A DNA stretch of 43,800 nt from an uncultured Chthonomonas sp. (GCA_903885605.1 CAISJD010000107.1:1-43800), one strand, 5' to 3'. Shown: positions 14,195-28,219, counted from the first letter of the stretch. The notes: a model not told the origin generated them from the sequence alone. Translations and numbers: made by a program.

Positions 14195-16964
14195 CAGTTT
14201 TTGCCTCCGTAGGGCTGGTACAGGTAGACCCCGATGATGTCCGGTTCGCCCTGCACTCGGACCTCGCGGGCGGCGTCGGCTCCGGCCAGGGCCTTGCGGA
14301 CGCGGCGGTGGGCGGCCAGGGCCTTCTCGGCGCGCTCCTCGGCGCACTGCTGCAGGCGGGGCCTCAGGCTCGGCAAGCCCGCCAGGATGGCGCGCACGAA
14401 CTGCTGGGCCGCTTCGGGCGTCAGGTTGGCCCTGGGTCTGGCGGCCAGCAGCCGCTCGGCCTCCTCGGGCGTGAGCCACTGCGGGTTGGCCGGGGTGCCG
14501 CGGAAGCCCACGGTGACGGCCTCCTCGGCCAGCATCTCGCGGCGAGCGGAGACGATCTGGAAGCGGCAGCGGAGCACGAGCAGCGTGGTGAGGACGGTGA
14601 CGGCGTCGGTGGGCGTGACGCCGCAGCGAGCGGCCACGGCGCCGGGGTCGCCGTCAAGCGCAGCGTCGGCCACGTAGCCGGCCAGGGCTTCGACGAACGG
14701 ATGGGTTCGCGTGAGGTGCAGGGCGCCCCGGGGCGGAGGCATCTCGAAGGTGGCGGCGAAGGGCTTCTTGTACTGGACCGCGTCGCGCAGGGCCAGGGGG
14801 GCGTCGTTCAGGTTCAGGGTGAAGACGGGCTTGTTCTCGGCGGTGCCCTTGTGCGCCAGCACCGCGTCCAGGACGAAGCGGCGGAGGTCCAGCGGGGAGC
14901 CCAGAGCCTGCCGGACCGCCTCCAGCTCCGGGGCGACCTCCTCGGCCTTGATGGCGTGCTGCGCAAAGAGCGTGCGGGAGCGCTTCTCCCTTTCGGCGGC
15001 GCGGTCCCATTCATCGTTGAGGCCGGCGACCTCGGGCAGGCCGAGCTCGGAGGCGAACGAGAGCTGGGCCGTGTCCTGCGACCCCTTCATCAGGAGCGAC
15101 TGGAAGATCGCCTCCAGCACCTTCTCGCTGTTCACGGGCACCGGCACGGAGATGCCCAACGAGCCTCGGATGCGCTTGTGCTTGGCGATGAGGATGCCGA
15201 GGACAATGCCGTCGACGGGATTGTCCTCGCCGTAGTAGGTCACCACGCGGACCTTCGGCGCAACCTGGCCGAAGCGGTCGACGCGGCCTTCGCGCTGCTC
15301 GTGGCGGGTGGGGGACCAGGCGAGGTCGGCGTGGATCACGGCGTCGAACCACTCCTGCAGGTTGATGCCCTCGGAGAGGCAGTCGGTGCAGACCAGCGCC
15401 CGTTTGGCATGCTGCGCCAGGTCGGATATCCGGCCTTCGCGCTCGTCGTGGGGGAGATCGCCGGTGACACAGGCCACCTCCACGCCCTTCATGGCGGCGC
15501 GGAACTCCTCGGCGATGTACTCGGCGGTGGCGATGTACTTGCAGAAGACGATGGGGCAGACGCCCTCGGCGGTGAGGCCCTTGACGAGGGTGATGAGGCC
15601 CTGCAGCTTCCTGTCCTTGGCCCCGCGCAGGCCCTCGGCCATGCGGGCGAACTGAAGGAGGCGCCGCTGCGAGGCCGTGCCGGCGACCTCGGTGTCCGCC
15701 GCGGGCGAGACATCGAAGCCCTCGCCGTTCTCATCATCGGTGAGGTCGAGGACGGCCCTTCGGCGGAGCTCCTCGGCCTCGGGCGCCTCCTCGGCGTCGG
15801 GTATGCCGGCCCGGCTCTTCAGCGTGGCCACGGCCGCGGCAGGGCTGGAGCTGATGCTGCGCAGGAGGGCCAGCGCCGACCACCAGCGGATGCGCTGCTG
15901 GAACTGGGTGCCCGACTTGTCGGCCACGACCTCGCGGGCGTACCGGACCGCCGCATCGAGGAGCTGCCGGTACTCGGGATCGAGGCGGTAGGTGACGTCC
16001 TTCTCGAGCCTCTCGGGGAAGGGGGTCTCCTCGCCGAGGTCCTTGCGCCGGCGCTGGACGAAGTGGGCGGCCAGGCGCTCGCGGTGGGCCTTCCGGTGGT
16101 CGCCGCTGAGGTCCTCGGGCAGGTCCTTGAACTCGGGCTTGAGCAGCGAGAGCATGGAGCGGAAGGCGAGCTCGTTGCCGCTGTGCGGGGTGGCGGTGAC
16201 GAAGAGCATGTGGCGGCGCGGGTCCGCCGACAGCCGCTGGAGCAGGTGGAAGCGGAGCTGGGAGCCCATACTTCCCTGCGTGCAGGTGTGCGCCTCATCG
16301 ACGATGATGAGCGGCGGGCAGGTGCGGACGAAGTCGTCGCGGCGCGTCTGCTGCTTGATGTAGTCCAGCGAGACCACGGTGACCGGGAAGTGCTCGAAGA
16401 CCGAGGCGCCGGGCGGTACCGCCCGTTCGAGCCGGGTGACCGTGCTTGGCAGGACCAGGACCGGCTCCAGGTTGAACTTGCTGCTGAGTTCGCCCTGCCA
16501 CTGCTCGGCCAGGTGCGGCGGGCAGAGGACGCAGAGGCGATCGACCTCGCCTCGGGCCAGCAGCTCCTTGGCGATCAGGGCGGCCTCCACCGTCTTGCCG
16601 ATGCCCACGTCGTCGGCGACGAGGAGCCGCACCGGCGAGAGGCGGAGGGCCATCAGAAGCGGCACCAGCTGGTACGACCGCGGCTCGACGGCGATGCTGC
16701 CCAGGGAGCGGAACGGCCCCGACGAGGCGCGGAAGCCGAGCCGCACGGCATCGCGGAGCAGGCGGCCCGAGACGGAGTCGCCCACGCGGCGCGGATCCGG
16801 CAGGGCGAACGTGGCGGGCTCGACCTGCTCCAGCGCCGTGACGAGTGCCGTGGCCTCCAGATCGGTGCCGCCCAGGGGCTTGATGTGCAGGACAGATGCG
16901 GTGGACTCCGGCAGGACCACCCACTCGCGCCCACGGGCCCGGACCAGCGAACCGGCTGCGAAGC

Positions 16965-16968
<4 letters not shown>
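14194..16968 (-). CDS. SNF2-family helicase, DrmD-like
   Basis: A 924-residue superfamily 2 translocase. Motif I is DDVGIGKT (119-126), motif II is VDEAH (DEAH at 224-227), motif III lies in FVTATPHSGN, and the C-terminal helicase lobe ends with HEQREGRVDRFGQ (motif VI, about 557). The N-terminal about 90 residues precede the first RecA lobe, and the C-terminal about 300 residues are a family-specific domain without a known enzymatic motif. Among defence proteins it most resembles DrmD of class 1 DISARM, and more distantly DpdE. It overlaps the DUF1998 helicase gene upstream (ATGA) and the methyltransferase gene downstream (TGATG), so three proteins are made in a coupled way. Expected role: translocation on invading DNA. 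Confidence 0.82.
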
Positions 16969-22076
<5,108 letters not shown>

Positions 22077-22634
22077 GGGTGTGCCTCCACTCAACTTGGC
22101 GTGCTACAGAGGGCGCAGGGCGCCACTGGCGTCCCGGCGTACACATTTCGGCACAGGTGTAGTAGGTTCCTGCACGGATGGGCCAGAACCTTCCGATCCC
22201 CAAGCGGGCGCCGGTAGCGGCACCACGGCCGCGTGCCGGCGGCGCCGGAGACCAGTTTGCGAGAGGCGCTCTCCTCGCGTGCGCGCGCGCATGCACACTT
22301 CGGGTCGGCCGGATGCCGACTGCAGTCGGGCCGAGGAGCGGCGCATTGGCCGCCGCTGCGATCTCAAACTAACGATTGTAGTGATAAGTCGTCCGTTACG
22401 ACATGGGTCGTTTCGAGATAGTCATTTCTACTCGCCCGTGGCCGGCCCGAAGGGGTCGTGCTCGTCGCAGTAGTAGCCGATGGTCGGGGTTGCCCGGCAA
22501 CGGCCGTGGGCGCAGACTCGCAGTGGCGCGGACGGTGCCGGCCGGACTGGCGCGCGACGACGCGACGACGGCTGCTCTCCTGGCGTTTCAGGCCGGCATG
22601 GGCGGTGGCGCCGCCGCCCATGCGGTCAAGGTTA
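22077..22634. other. gene-free region upstream of the helicase operon
   Basis: I find no gene. On the minus strand a TACAAT hexamer at about 22374-22379 could be a -10 element for the operon. Two overlapping small hairpins (GTCGT/ACGAC arms at about 22388-22402 and ACGAC/GTCGT at about 22398-22411) lie just upstream of it and might bind a regulator. Otherwise it is GC-rich DNA with open frames of shadow type. Confidence 0.4.
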
Positions 22635-23858
22635 TTACGATGCACCAACCACAGGAGTGATCATCTTGGCGTCTTCACGGAACGAATCCACCTGCGGTGT
22701 GTATTCCTTCAGCGCCCATTCCCAGACTGTGCCGGTCCTGAAGCTCTGCACGCCAAGCCCCTTCTTGGCGCGGTTCAGCGTTGCCGACGCGATGCCGGCC
22801 TGCTTGGCTTGCTCCTCTACCCTCTTGGCGGTGACCGGTCCGTCGGCAAGCAGGGCGCGAAGGAAGTCCTGGGCAGTGTCGCTGGGAGCCTCCTTCGCCG
22901 TTGACAGGATCTGGTCAGCGGTGAGGTCGCACTCGCCCAGCCATTCGATCCGCGCCGATCCATTCGACGGTAGCACCTTGTACAGCAACGTGCGGACCTC
23001 TGCTGCCGCGTTGCACTTGGTCATGGCAAACGCTCGACGGCTCTTGTCGTCCGGATCAACGCCGACGGTAAACACGAACCGCGCTGCTCCCGTGAACGCG
23101 ATGCTGCCGCCTCCCCGGTAGAGTGCCGATGCCCCAGCCCCCTTGTTGAGGTGTCGCACAGCGAGGACGGCGCACCCGGTGCTAGTCGCGATCTCACGCA
23201 GCTTGGCCAGGATGACGCGCACCTCGTTGTCGCGGTGCGTGTCGACGGCGGGCAGGAACTCCGTGAGCGGGTCAATGACGAGCAGGTCGGCTCGCACGTT
23301 ACGTACGGACACCTCCAGCTCGTCGGCGTCTGCAGACAGATCCCAGCGTGCGCCATCGGGTTTGGGCCTGATCAGGAAGACGCGTCTTGCGATAGCGCCT
23401 GCCGCATCGAGGCGGGGCTTCTCGGTATCCTCTGCATCGTCCTCACCGGTCAGGAACAGCACCCTGCACTGCGGGGCGGTGGCGCCGTCCGGCATGCGGT
23501 CGCCCCGGCTCAGTCGGGCTGCTATGTCCATTGTGATGAGGCCTTTGCCCTTGCCGGGGTCACCCTCAATGAGAGTGATCTTGCCACGTGCCAAGTGGTT
23601 TGGCCAGATCCAGTCGATCAGCCGCGCGTCGATCTCCGCGAACGATCGGATTGGCGCGAGTCGAGTGCCGGATCCCTGTGTCGCGGCTACCCTCGAGCGG
23701 ACATATGAGGTCGCCGTGCCGACATTGCCGGTCAGTTCCAGCAGCAGATCGACGAGGGCATTAGCAGACTCGACGCCGCCGCCTTCGTGTTCGACGGCGG
23801 CCCTGATGGCCTTGCCGGCTGAAGTCTCGATGCTGGGGTGTGTGGTCCCTGGAATCAG
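22635..23858 (-). CDS. RecA-like AAA ATPase of mobile-element type, non-canonical start
   Basis: A RepA/DnaB-like hexameric-helicase-type ATPase common in prophages and integrative elements. The first part reads THPSIETSAGKAIRAAVEHEGGGVESANALVDLLLELTG and leads without a break into WIWPNHLARGKITLIEGDPGKGKGLITMDIAARLSRG. The Walker A (EGDPGKGKG, about 97-105) has Gly where Ser/Thr is usual. Walker B is DLLVIDPL, followed by AVLAVRHLNKG. A C-terminal winged helix is likely (GPVTAKRVEEQAKQAGIASATLNRAKKGLGV). The frame is open from a TAA at 23871-23873 but contains no ATG or GTG before the Walker region; the first TTG (23594) would cut off 88 coding-looking residues. I chose the CTG that overlaps the upstream stop as CTGA, mimicking ATGA coupling; ATT at 23855 or a frameshift are alternatives. 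Confidence 0.65.
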   Translation of the reverse strand: MIPGTTHPSIETSAGKAIRAAVEHEGGGVESANALVDLLLELTGNVGTATSYVRSRVAATQGSGTRLAPIRSFAEIDARLIDWIWPNHLARGKITLIEGDPGKGKGLITMDIAARLSRGDRMPDGATAPQCRVLFLTGEDDAEDTEKPRLDAAGAIARRVFLIRPKPDGARWDLSADADELEVSVRNVRADLLVIDPLTEFLPAVDTHRDNEVRVILAKLREIATSTGCAVLAVRHLNKGAGASALYRGGGSIAFTGAARFVFTVGVDPDDKSRRAFAMTKCNAAAEVRTLLYKVLPSNGSARIEWLGECDLTADQILSTAKEAPSDTAQDFLRALLADGPVTAKRVEEQAKQAGIASATLNRAKKGLGVQSFRTGTVWEWALKEYTPQVDSFREDAKMITPVVGAS

Positions 23859-24175
23859 GAGACCCCGCCCTTATGTAGCGCGATGGCGAAGTGGAGGCCC
23901 TGCCCGATCTGCCATGTGCACCATACCTTCTTAGCGAGGTGCTCTTCCCAGTCTTGCTCGTTGAGCAGCCGGTCGAGCTCGATGTAGTAGTCCTGTTCCT
24001 CAAGGACGAGTTCGCCATCGATGACACGCCACGGGGATATCAGGGTGTTGATGGCATCGCGACATTTCAGTACGTGCTTGTAATCACTGTGTGTAGTTTC
24101 AAGCGAATGAAAGACATATAATGTGTAGTACATTATACTATCCATCTTTCGTGTCCCCGCACAGAGGTGCTTCAT
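23855..24175 (-). CDS. small protein of unknown function (106 aa) upstream of the AAA ATPase
   Basis: An acidic, aromatic-rich protein (MYYTLYVFHSLETTHSDYKHVLKCRDAIN, then DGELVLEEQDYYIELDRLLNEQDWEEHLAKKVWCTWQIGQGLHFAIALHKGG). The pattern looks like a compact alpha/beta domain and not a frame shadow. The family is not recognised. The start could be the ATG at 24175 or ATG codons 10 and 14 codons later; the second follows a GGGGACACGAAAG leader. It ends in a TGA that overlaps the putative CTG start of the ATPase gene, so the two are probably an operon. The base composition of its 5' part (24100-24150) is AT-rich compared with the neighbours, consistent with a mobile element. Confidence 0.5.
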   Translation of the reverse strand: MKHLCAGTRKMDSIMYYTLYVFHSLETTHSDYKHVLKCRDAINTLISPWRVIDGELVLEEQDYYIELDRLLNEQDWEEHLAKKVWCTWQIGQGLHFAIALHKGGVS

Positions 24176-24244
24176 ACCTCAGACGCGGGTCGCTGGACAT
24201 GGACCCGGCGGGCGAGCCGGGCCCGGTGATGTGTGATCGGCCGT

Positions 24245-24496
24245 TCACGCTCTCGGCAACTCGGAGCCGGCGGACGCCGTTCCGAATATGAATGTGGTTG
24301 CGTTGACGCGATAGACACGCGCCAGCGCTACCGCGAGGCCGTAGGACGCGCCCCCGCGCGCCTCTATGGCTCTCAGGTATCCGTCAGTCACTCCAACTGC
24401 ACGCGCTGCCTGTGCAACCGTCAGGCCGGCGGGAACGCGTGCGGCACGGTACGGGCCAGCGGGCGGCGGATCGCCCTTGCGTCGAGGCCGCCTCAT
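24245..24496 (-). CDS. helix-turn-helix (XRE-like) regulator
   Basis: An 83-residue basic protein with an HTH of XRE type: LTVAQAARAVGVTDGYLRAIEARGGASYGLAVALARVYRVNATTFIFG. The recognition helix falls on TDGYLRAIEA, and the phrase LARVYRVNATTFIF is the usual last helix. An Arg/Pro-rich N-terminal arm precedes it. The start overlaps the stop of the RHH gene by four bases (ATGA). Small regulators of this kind next to a recombinase usually control excision or replication genes of integrative elements. Confidence 0.72.
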   Translation of the reverse strand: MRRPRRKGDPPPAGPYRAARVPAGLTVAQAARAVGVTDGYLRAIEARGGASYGLAVALARVYRVNATTFIFGTASAGSELPRA

Positions 24497-24699
24497 GGCG
24501 TGGTGGGTTCACTCGCCGACATCGACCGGGAGTCGAGCCACATGCGCACGGCATCGCGCACCAGGTGCGAGCGCGAGTCGGCAAGCCCGGCATCGACTGC
24601 GCGGTTGATGGCGCCACTTAGGTCGTCGGGCATGAGGATGGCCCTGAGCTCCTGCTTCCGCCCTCGGCGCACGGGGCGGTCAGGCTTCCTGCTCTGCAT
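24493..24699 (-). CDS. ribbon-helix-helix (CopG-like) protein
   Basis: A 68-residue protein with a basic N-terminus (MQSRKPDRPVRRGRKQELRAILMPDDLSGAINRAVDAGLADSRSHLVRDAVRMWLD). The strand ELRAILMP followed by two helices, the second being SRSHLVRDAVRMWL, is a ribbon-helix-helix fold, so it should bind DNA as a dimer. AAAGGAGA lies eight bases before the ATG. It is the first gene of a two-gene regulator operon with the HTH protein and probably autoregulates or controls the recombinase. Confidence 0.7.
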   Translation of the reverse strand: MQSRKPDRPVRRGRKQELRAILMPDDLSGAINRAVDAGLADSRSHLVRDAVRMWLDSRSMSASEPTTP

Positions 24700-25029
24700 C
24701 TGATGATCTCCTTTCCCATCAAGGGAGGCTAGAATCGAAGCAGGCCCGGCCCCCGCGACCTTGGTAGATCGCGAAGACCGAGCCTGTTTTCGACTAGGCC
24801 CCCGGCGGACCGGGGGCGGCTCACGGGCTGGCTTGTTGCCAGGGATCCGCTTGCCGGCTAGAGGCCCCTATGTTGGGGGTCGCATGGAGTCATGATACCA
24901 CATGTAGTGAGATTCTAGTATCCTTGCCACATTCACACTCATGATCGTGTGTTACAAACGTTACAACTTGTCACGAAACGAACCTTTTTGTGACGTTTAA
25001 CTGGACCTCGTGATGATGCGGCGTCGTGC
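24700..25029. other. gene-free region between recombinase and regulators
   Basis: No gene is seen. It holds the strong hairpin at 24798-24817. Closer to the recombinase end is a short AT-richer tract with several small inverted repeats: CACAC/GTGTG arms at about 24934-24952, and GTCAC/GTGAC arms about 20 bp apart near 24970-24995. This tract is a reasonable place for a promoter of the regulator operon or an arm-type recombinase site. Confidence 0.4.
24798..24817. terminator. GC-rich hairpin, possible terminator of the recombinase transcript
   Basis: GCCCCCGG, four-base loop CGGA, CCGGGGGC: perfect 8-bp arms. Reading on the minus strand, it lies about 210 bp after the recombinase stop and before the RHH gene. 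No T-run follows directly, so factor-independent termination is uncertain. Confidence 0.35.
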
Positions 25030-26022
25030 TCATTTGGCGCCCTTCTTCATGAGGCGCTCGACGGGGCTGTACATGCGATGCTGCGTGGCGACGTCGGCGT
25101 CTGCGATCTGTGAGTAGCGGCGCGTCTGCTTGAGGTCGGTGTGGCCGTGCATCTTCTGCAGCGTGAACGTGTTGCCGCCGGCGCGCAGGAAGGAGATGGC
25201 GGCATAGTGCCTGGCTGTGTGCGGAGAGCAGCGGACGCCAGTGATGCCGGCCTCTTCGCCGAGGCGCTCCACGATGTGGTAGAGGGCATTGGTGGTGAGG
25301 TGCCCGCCGCGCTCCGACGCGAAGACGGGTTCCGAGGAGTCCCGGCGCCCTGTCTTCAGGTACGCCCAGAGAGCCCGTGCAACCGCGGCGCCGAAGCATA
25401 CCTGCCGCCTCTTGCCGCCCTTGCCCTCGACGGTGGCGGTGCGCTGCGAGAGGTCCAGGTCGCCGATGGTCAGGCCGCACAGCTCGGATGCACGCAGGCC
25501 CGTGTCGAAGAGCATGAGGAGCGCGGCGTAGTTCCGCGGGCCCAGCTTCGACTCCTTGGCAGCGTTGAGCAGCGCGTTGGCCTGGTCGTCGGTGAAGGGC
25601 TGCACTTCGTCGGGGCGGTCGACCACGGCGCCGACGCGGGCCATGGGGTCTACGCCGAGCTGGCCGTCCTTGACGAGCCACCGGAAGAACGTGCAGAGGT
25701 GGCGGCGGTAGGTGGCGATGGTGCCCGGCTTGGGCGCCTTGAACCGGTTGACGTTCTTGGCGTTGCCGAAGCGACCGTCAGCGTCACGGTGGCCGCGTGT
25801 GAGGTAAGCCATGAAGGCGCGGAGTTCGTTGGTGCCGCACTCCTGCACGCCCTGTTCCTTGAGGAACCAGAGCAGCTTGCCGGTGACGAGGCGGCGCAAC
25901 GCGATGGTAGCGGGGGAGTGACTGCTGATCTCACAATCGAGCAGCCAACAGGAAACGTGCCGATCCAGTTCGTCGATCGGCACGAAGTCCCGCGTTGGGG
26001 AAGTAAGTTGCCAGTTCTGCAT
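25030..26022 (-). CDS. tyrosine recombinase/integrase (XerC/D-like)
   Basis: A 330-residue site-specific recombinase with an N-terminal SAM-like core-binding domain (about 15-120) and a complete catalytic domain. The catalytic set is visible: Arg177 in TGLRASELCGL, Lys in EGKGGKRR (about 201-204), HTAR with His268 and Arg271, His294 in KMHGHTDL, and the nucleophile Tyr303 in QTRRYSQ. AGGAGGG precedes the ATG at 26022. Codons 3-8 overlap a 16-bp sequence repeated 64 bp upstream, and codons 8-42 are duplicated in inverted orientation at the left edge of the window. It stands at the right end of the 26-kb accessory region and probably moves it, or part of it. Confidence 0.93.
   Translation of the reverse strand: MQNWQLTSPTRDFVPIDELDRHVSCWLLDCEISSHSPATIALRRLVTGKLLWFLKEQGVQECGTNELRAFMAYLTRGHRDADGRFGNAKNVNRFKAPKPGTIATYRRHLCTFFRWLVKDGQLGVDPMARVGAVVDRPDEVQPFTDDQANALLNAAKESKLGPRNYAALLMLFDTGLRASELCGLTIGDLDLSQRTATVEGKGGKRRQVCFGAAVARALWAYLKTGRRDSSEPVFASERGGHLTTNALYHIVERLGEEAGITGVRCSPHTARHYAAISFLRAGGNTFTLQKMHGHTDLKQTRRYSQIADADVATQHRMYSPVERLMKKGAK
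25899..26003. repeat. right copy of the 105-bp inverted repeat
   Basis: Reverse complement of bases 1-105 without a mismatch. It lies inside the 5' coding part of the recombinase gene. Confidence 0.9.
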
Positions 26023-26080
26023 TCAGCCCTCCTGAACGGGGGTTCCAGGAAGGCGTCCGCCGGTAAGTAAGTTGCCAGTT
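26001..26080. repeat. direct repeat at the recombinase start, possible attachment/crossover core
   Basis: AAGTAAGTTGCCAGTT occurs at 26001-26016 (over the first codons of the recombinase) and again at 26065-26080 in the same orientation, 64 bp apart. Just beyond the second copy, AGTTT and AAACT form a small inverted repeat (26077-26093). Paired short direct repeats at the end of a recombinase gene are usual for binding or crossover sites. The left 105-bp repeat of the window begins exactly where the first copy would follow. Confidence 0.5.
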
Positions 26081-26119
26081 TGAGCGTGAAACTCGTAAGA
26101 CTGGAGCGGGAGACGCGCG

Positions 26120-26155
26120 GACCGGCCTATAGGGCCGGTCTGTTTGCGTTTCTGG
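26120..26155 (+). terminator. intrinsic terminator-like hairpin at the island's right flank
   Basis: GACCGGCC (26120-26127), loop TATAG, GGCCGGTC (26133-26140), followed by TGTTTGCGTTTCT. The stem and the T-rich trail fit an intrinsic terminator reading on the plus strand. No plus-strand gene now precedes it; such a gene may have been separated from it when the accessory region entered. Confidence 0.5.
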
Positions 26156-26206
26156 GCTGGGTCGCCTGCCCGTCCGGCCGCCTGTGCACGGCTTCGCCCT
26201 TGCATC

Positions 26207-26226
26207 GTGTATCGTTATGCATACAC
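26207..26226. promoter_or_regulatory. inverted repeat upstream of the nanA-like gene, possible operator
   Basis: GTGTAT (26207-26212) and ATACAC (26221-26226), eight bases apart, lie 22 bp before the GTG start of the aldolase gene. The position, over or just after a promoter, fits a repressor site such as that of a GntR-type sugar regulator; no regulator gene is adjacent. Confidence 0.35.
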
Positions 26227-26247
26227 CACGAGGACCGGAGGCCGCCC

Positions 26248-27165
26248 GTGAACCGATCGCGCCTGACAGGGCTGATCGCCGCTGTCCATACACCGTTCCA
26301 CTCCGACGGGTCGCTCAACATCGGCGCTGTTTCCGGTCAGGCTCGGCGGCTGGCCTCCACTGGGGTCCGCGGCGTGTTCGTCACGGGAACGACAGGCGAG
26401 GGGCAATCGCTGACGCTGGACGAGCGGCGCGCCATGGCCGAGGCCTGGGCCGAGCACGGGGCCGCCGAGCGGCTCGATGTCATTATGCAGGTGGGCGCAA
26501 ACTGCCTGGCCGACTCGCGGGCCCTGGCCGCTCACGCCGAGGGGCTCCGGGTCCGGGCGATCTCGGCGGTGGCGCCCTCCTACCACAAGCCGCATACCGT
26601 GGCCGCACTGGCGGAGTGCAGCCTGCGGATTGCCGAGGCCGCGCCCGTTACGCCGTTCTACTACTATGAGATCCCGGCGTTCACCGGGCTGACGATCCCC
26701 ACCACAGCCTACTTGGAGGCGGCTCTGGAGCGCATCCCCAGCTTCGTGGGGCTGAAATACTCCTGTCCCGATCTCATGCAACTACAGGAAGTGCTGGCCA
26801 CCGGCGACGGTGCGCTGGACGTCCTCTTCGGCGTGGACGAGCAACTGCTGGCGGCGCTGGCGCTGGGTGTGCAGGGCGCCATCGGGGCCACCTACAACTT
26901 CGCCGCCCCCATCTTTGAGCGCATCCTGGAGGCCTATGCCGCCGGCGCGCTGGAGGGCGCCCGGGCGCTGCAACTGCTGACGGTGCGCATGGTGAGGATC
27001 ATCCTCCGCTACGGCGTCGTGCCCGCCACCAAGGCCATCATGCAGATGATCGGCATGCCCGTGGGTCCGCCCCGGCTGCCCTATGCGCCGATGTCTCCCG
27101 CTGAGCTCGCCGAGATGGAGCGTGACCTGCGGGCGATCGGCTTCTTCGAGCATATCGCCCGGTAA
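26248..27165 (+). CDS. N-acetylneuraminate lyase-like / DHDPS-family aldolase
   Basis: A 305-residue TIM-barrel aldolase of the dihydrodipicolinate synthase/NanA family. Class I Schiff-base features are present: GTTGEG (47-52) for the carboxylate of the pyruvoyl group, the tyrosine cluster FYYYEIP (138-140), and the Schiff-base lysine K170 in FVGLKYSCPD. The length is normal. The start is a GTG with GGAGG six bases upstream. By the FYYYEIP and GLKYS motifs it is closer to N-acetylneuraminate lyase than to DapA, so it probably splits a sialic acid or related keto acid to pyruvate and an amino sugar. The exact substrate cannot be told. It is followed 25 bp later by a UROD-family gene on the same strand. 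Confidence 0.85.
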   Translation: MNRSRLTGLIAAVHTPFHSDGSLNIGAVSGQARRLASTGVRGVFVTGTTGEGQSLTLDERRAMAEAWAEHGAAERLDVIMQVGANCLADSRALAAHAEGLRVRAISAVAPSYHKPHTVAALAECSLRIAEAAPVTPFYYYEIPAFTGLTIPTTAYLEAALERIPSFVGLKYSCPDLMQLQEVLATGDGALDVLFGVDEQLLAALALGVQGAIGATYNFAAPIFERILEAYAAGALEGARALQLLTVRMVRIILRYGVVPATKAIMQMIGMPVGPPRLPYAPMSPAELAEMERDLRAIGFFEHIAR

Positions 27166-27190
27166 CCGGCGGGAAGGAGGCGTCCAGCCC

Positions 27191-28162
27191 ATGACCAGCC
27201 GCCAGAGGTTCACGGCCACAATGGTCGGGGAGGGCGCCGACCGGCCGCCGCTGTTCGATGAGGGCATCCGCGACGAGGTGCTGGCGCAGTGGCGCGAGCA
27301 GGGCCTGCCACCCGACGCCGACCTCGCCACGCTGGTTCGCCACGACCGCCGCGAGCGGCTGGAGGTCGACTTCTGGTCCCGCCCGGCGCTGGAGCATCCT
27401 GTTGAGACGGCTGACGACCTGCGCGAGTTGCGGCGGCGGCTCGACCCGGCCGACCCCGGCCGCCTGCCCGCCGATTGGGCCGCCCGCGTGGCCGGCTTGC
27501 GCGACCGCGAACAGACGCTGGAGCTCTACGTCCATTCGGGCTTCTTCCTGACCAACGGAGCCGGCGCCTGGGACAAGGTCGCCCGGCTCCTCTTCCGTAC
27601 CCACGACGACCCCGGGCTGGTCCGGGCGGTGATGGAGGCCCATGCCGAGTGCGCGGCGGCGCTCGTCCGGCGCGTCCTGGCCGACGTGGAGATCGACTAC
27701 GCCACCTTCTCGGAGCCCATCAGCGGCCCGGACCGTCCGCTCATCGGCCCCGCCATGTTCCGCCGGCTCTCCCTTGCCACCTATGATCTGCTGCTCCGGG
27801 CCCTGCGCGAGGGCGGCTGCCGCACGGTCGTCTTCCAGACCTACGCCAACAGCCGCGCACTGCTCCCGGCGGTGGTTGGAGCCGGGTTCGACTGCCTCTG
27901 GGCCGTGGAGTCGACTCCGGGCTCCATGGACTATCCTGAGATTCGCCGCGAGTTCGGCACCGGGCTACGCCTCATCGGCGGCATCGACCTGGACTGGCTA
28001 CGCTCGCCTCCCGCGGAGGTCACCCGCCGGATGGAGGCACTCCTTCCGCCGCTTCTTGCGCAGGGAGGCTACGTGCCACTGGCAGACGGGCGTGTCCGGC
28101 CCGACATCCCGCTGGAGGCCTACCTCCACTACCGGGCAGAGCTGGAGCGGCTCACCGCATAG
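27191..28162 (+). CDS. uroporphyrinogen decarboxylase (URO-D) family protein
   Basis: A 323-residue protein of the URO-D superfamily: the N-terminal SRQRFTATM (usual 'tsreRflaal'), IGGIDLDWLR near 260, and the C-terminal GGYVPLADGRVRPDIPLEAYLHY that marks the end of the barrel. True HemE is unlikely, since the substrate-binding N-terminal RQAGRY motif is absent. Such paralogues, abundant in Armatimonadota and related phyla, are thought to be corrinoid-dependent methyltransferases or catabolic enzymes. AAGGAGG lies ten bases before the ATG at 27191, and the gene follows the aldolase gene by 25 bp, so the two are cotranscribed. The substrate is unknown. Confidence 0.78.
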   Translation: MTSRQRFTATMVGEGADRPPLFDEGIRDEVLAQWREQGLPPDADLATLVRHDRRERLEVDFWSRPALEHPVETADDLRELRRRLDPADPGRLPADWAARVAGLRDREQTLELYVHSGFFLTNGAGAWDKVARLLFRTHDDPGLVRAVMEAHAECAAALVRRVLADVEIDYATFSEPISGPDRPLIGPAMFRRLSLATYDLLLRALREGGCRTVVFQTYANSRALLPAVVGAGFDCLWAVESTPGSMDYPEIRREFGTGLRLIGGIDLDWLRSPPAEVTRRMEALLPPLLAQGGYVPLADGRVRPDIPLEAYLHYRAELERLTA

Positions 28163-28172
28163 GCGACGCGGC

Positions 28173-28208
28173 TCGAGCATGGCCCCGGTGTTCAGGAGCC
28201 ATGCTCGA
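28173..28208. terminator. bidirectional terminator between convergent genes
   Basis: TCGAGCATGGC (28173-28183) and GCCATGCTCGA (28198-28208) are perfect 11-bp complements with a 14-base loop. The hairpin sits in the 57-bp gap between the stops of the UROD-family gene (+) and the RND transporter gene (-), so it can serve both. There is no clear T-run. Confidence 0.65.
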
Positions 28209-28219
28209 ACCGAACCGCC

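Noticed and set aside
26102-26115. 14-bp match to the 3' end of a tRNA-Gly (minus strand, CGTCTCCCGCTCCA) beside the recombinase
   Set aside because: It is an attractive attachment-site remnant, but the rest of a tRNA is absent on either side, and its orientation would place the element on the side of nanA and not on the island side. A match of 14 bp is not enough.
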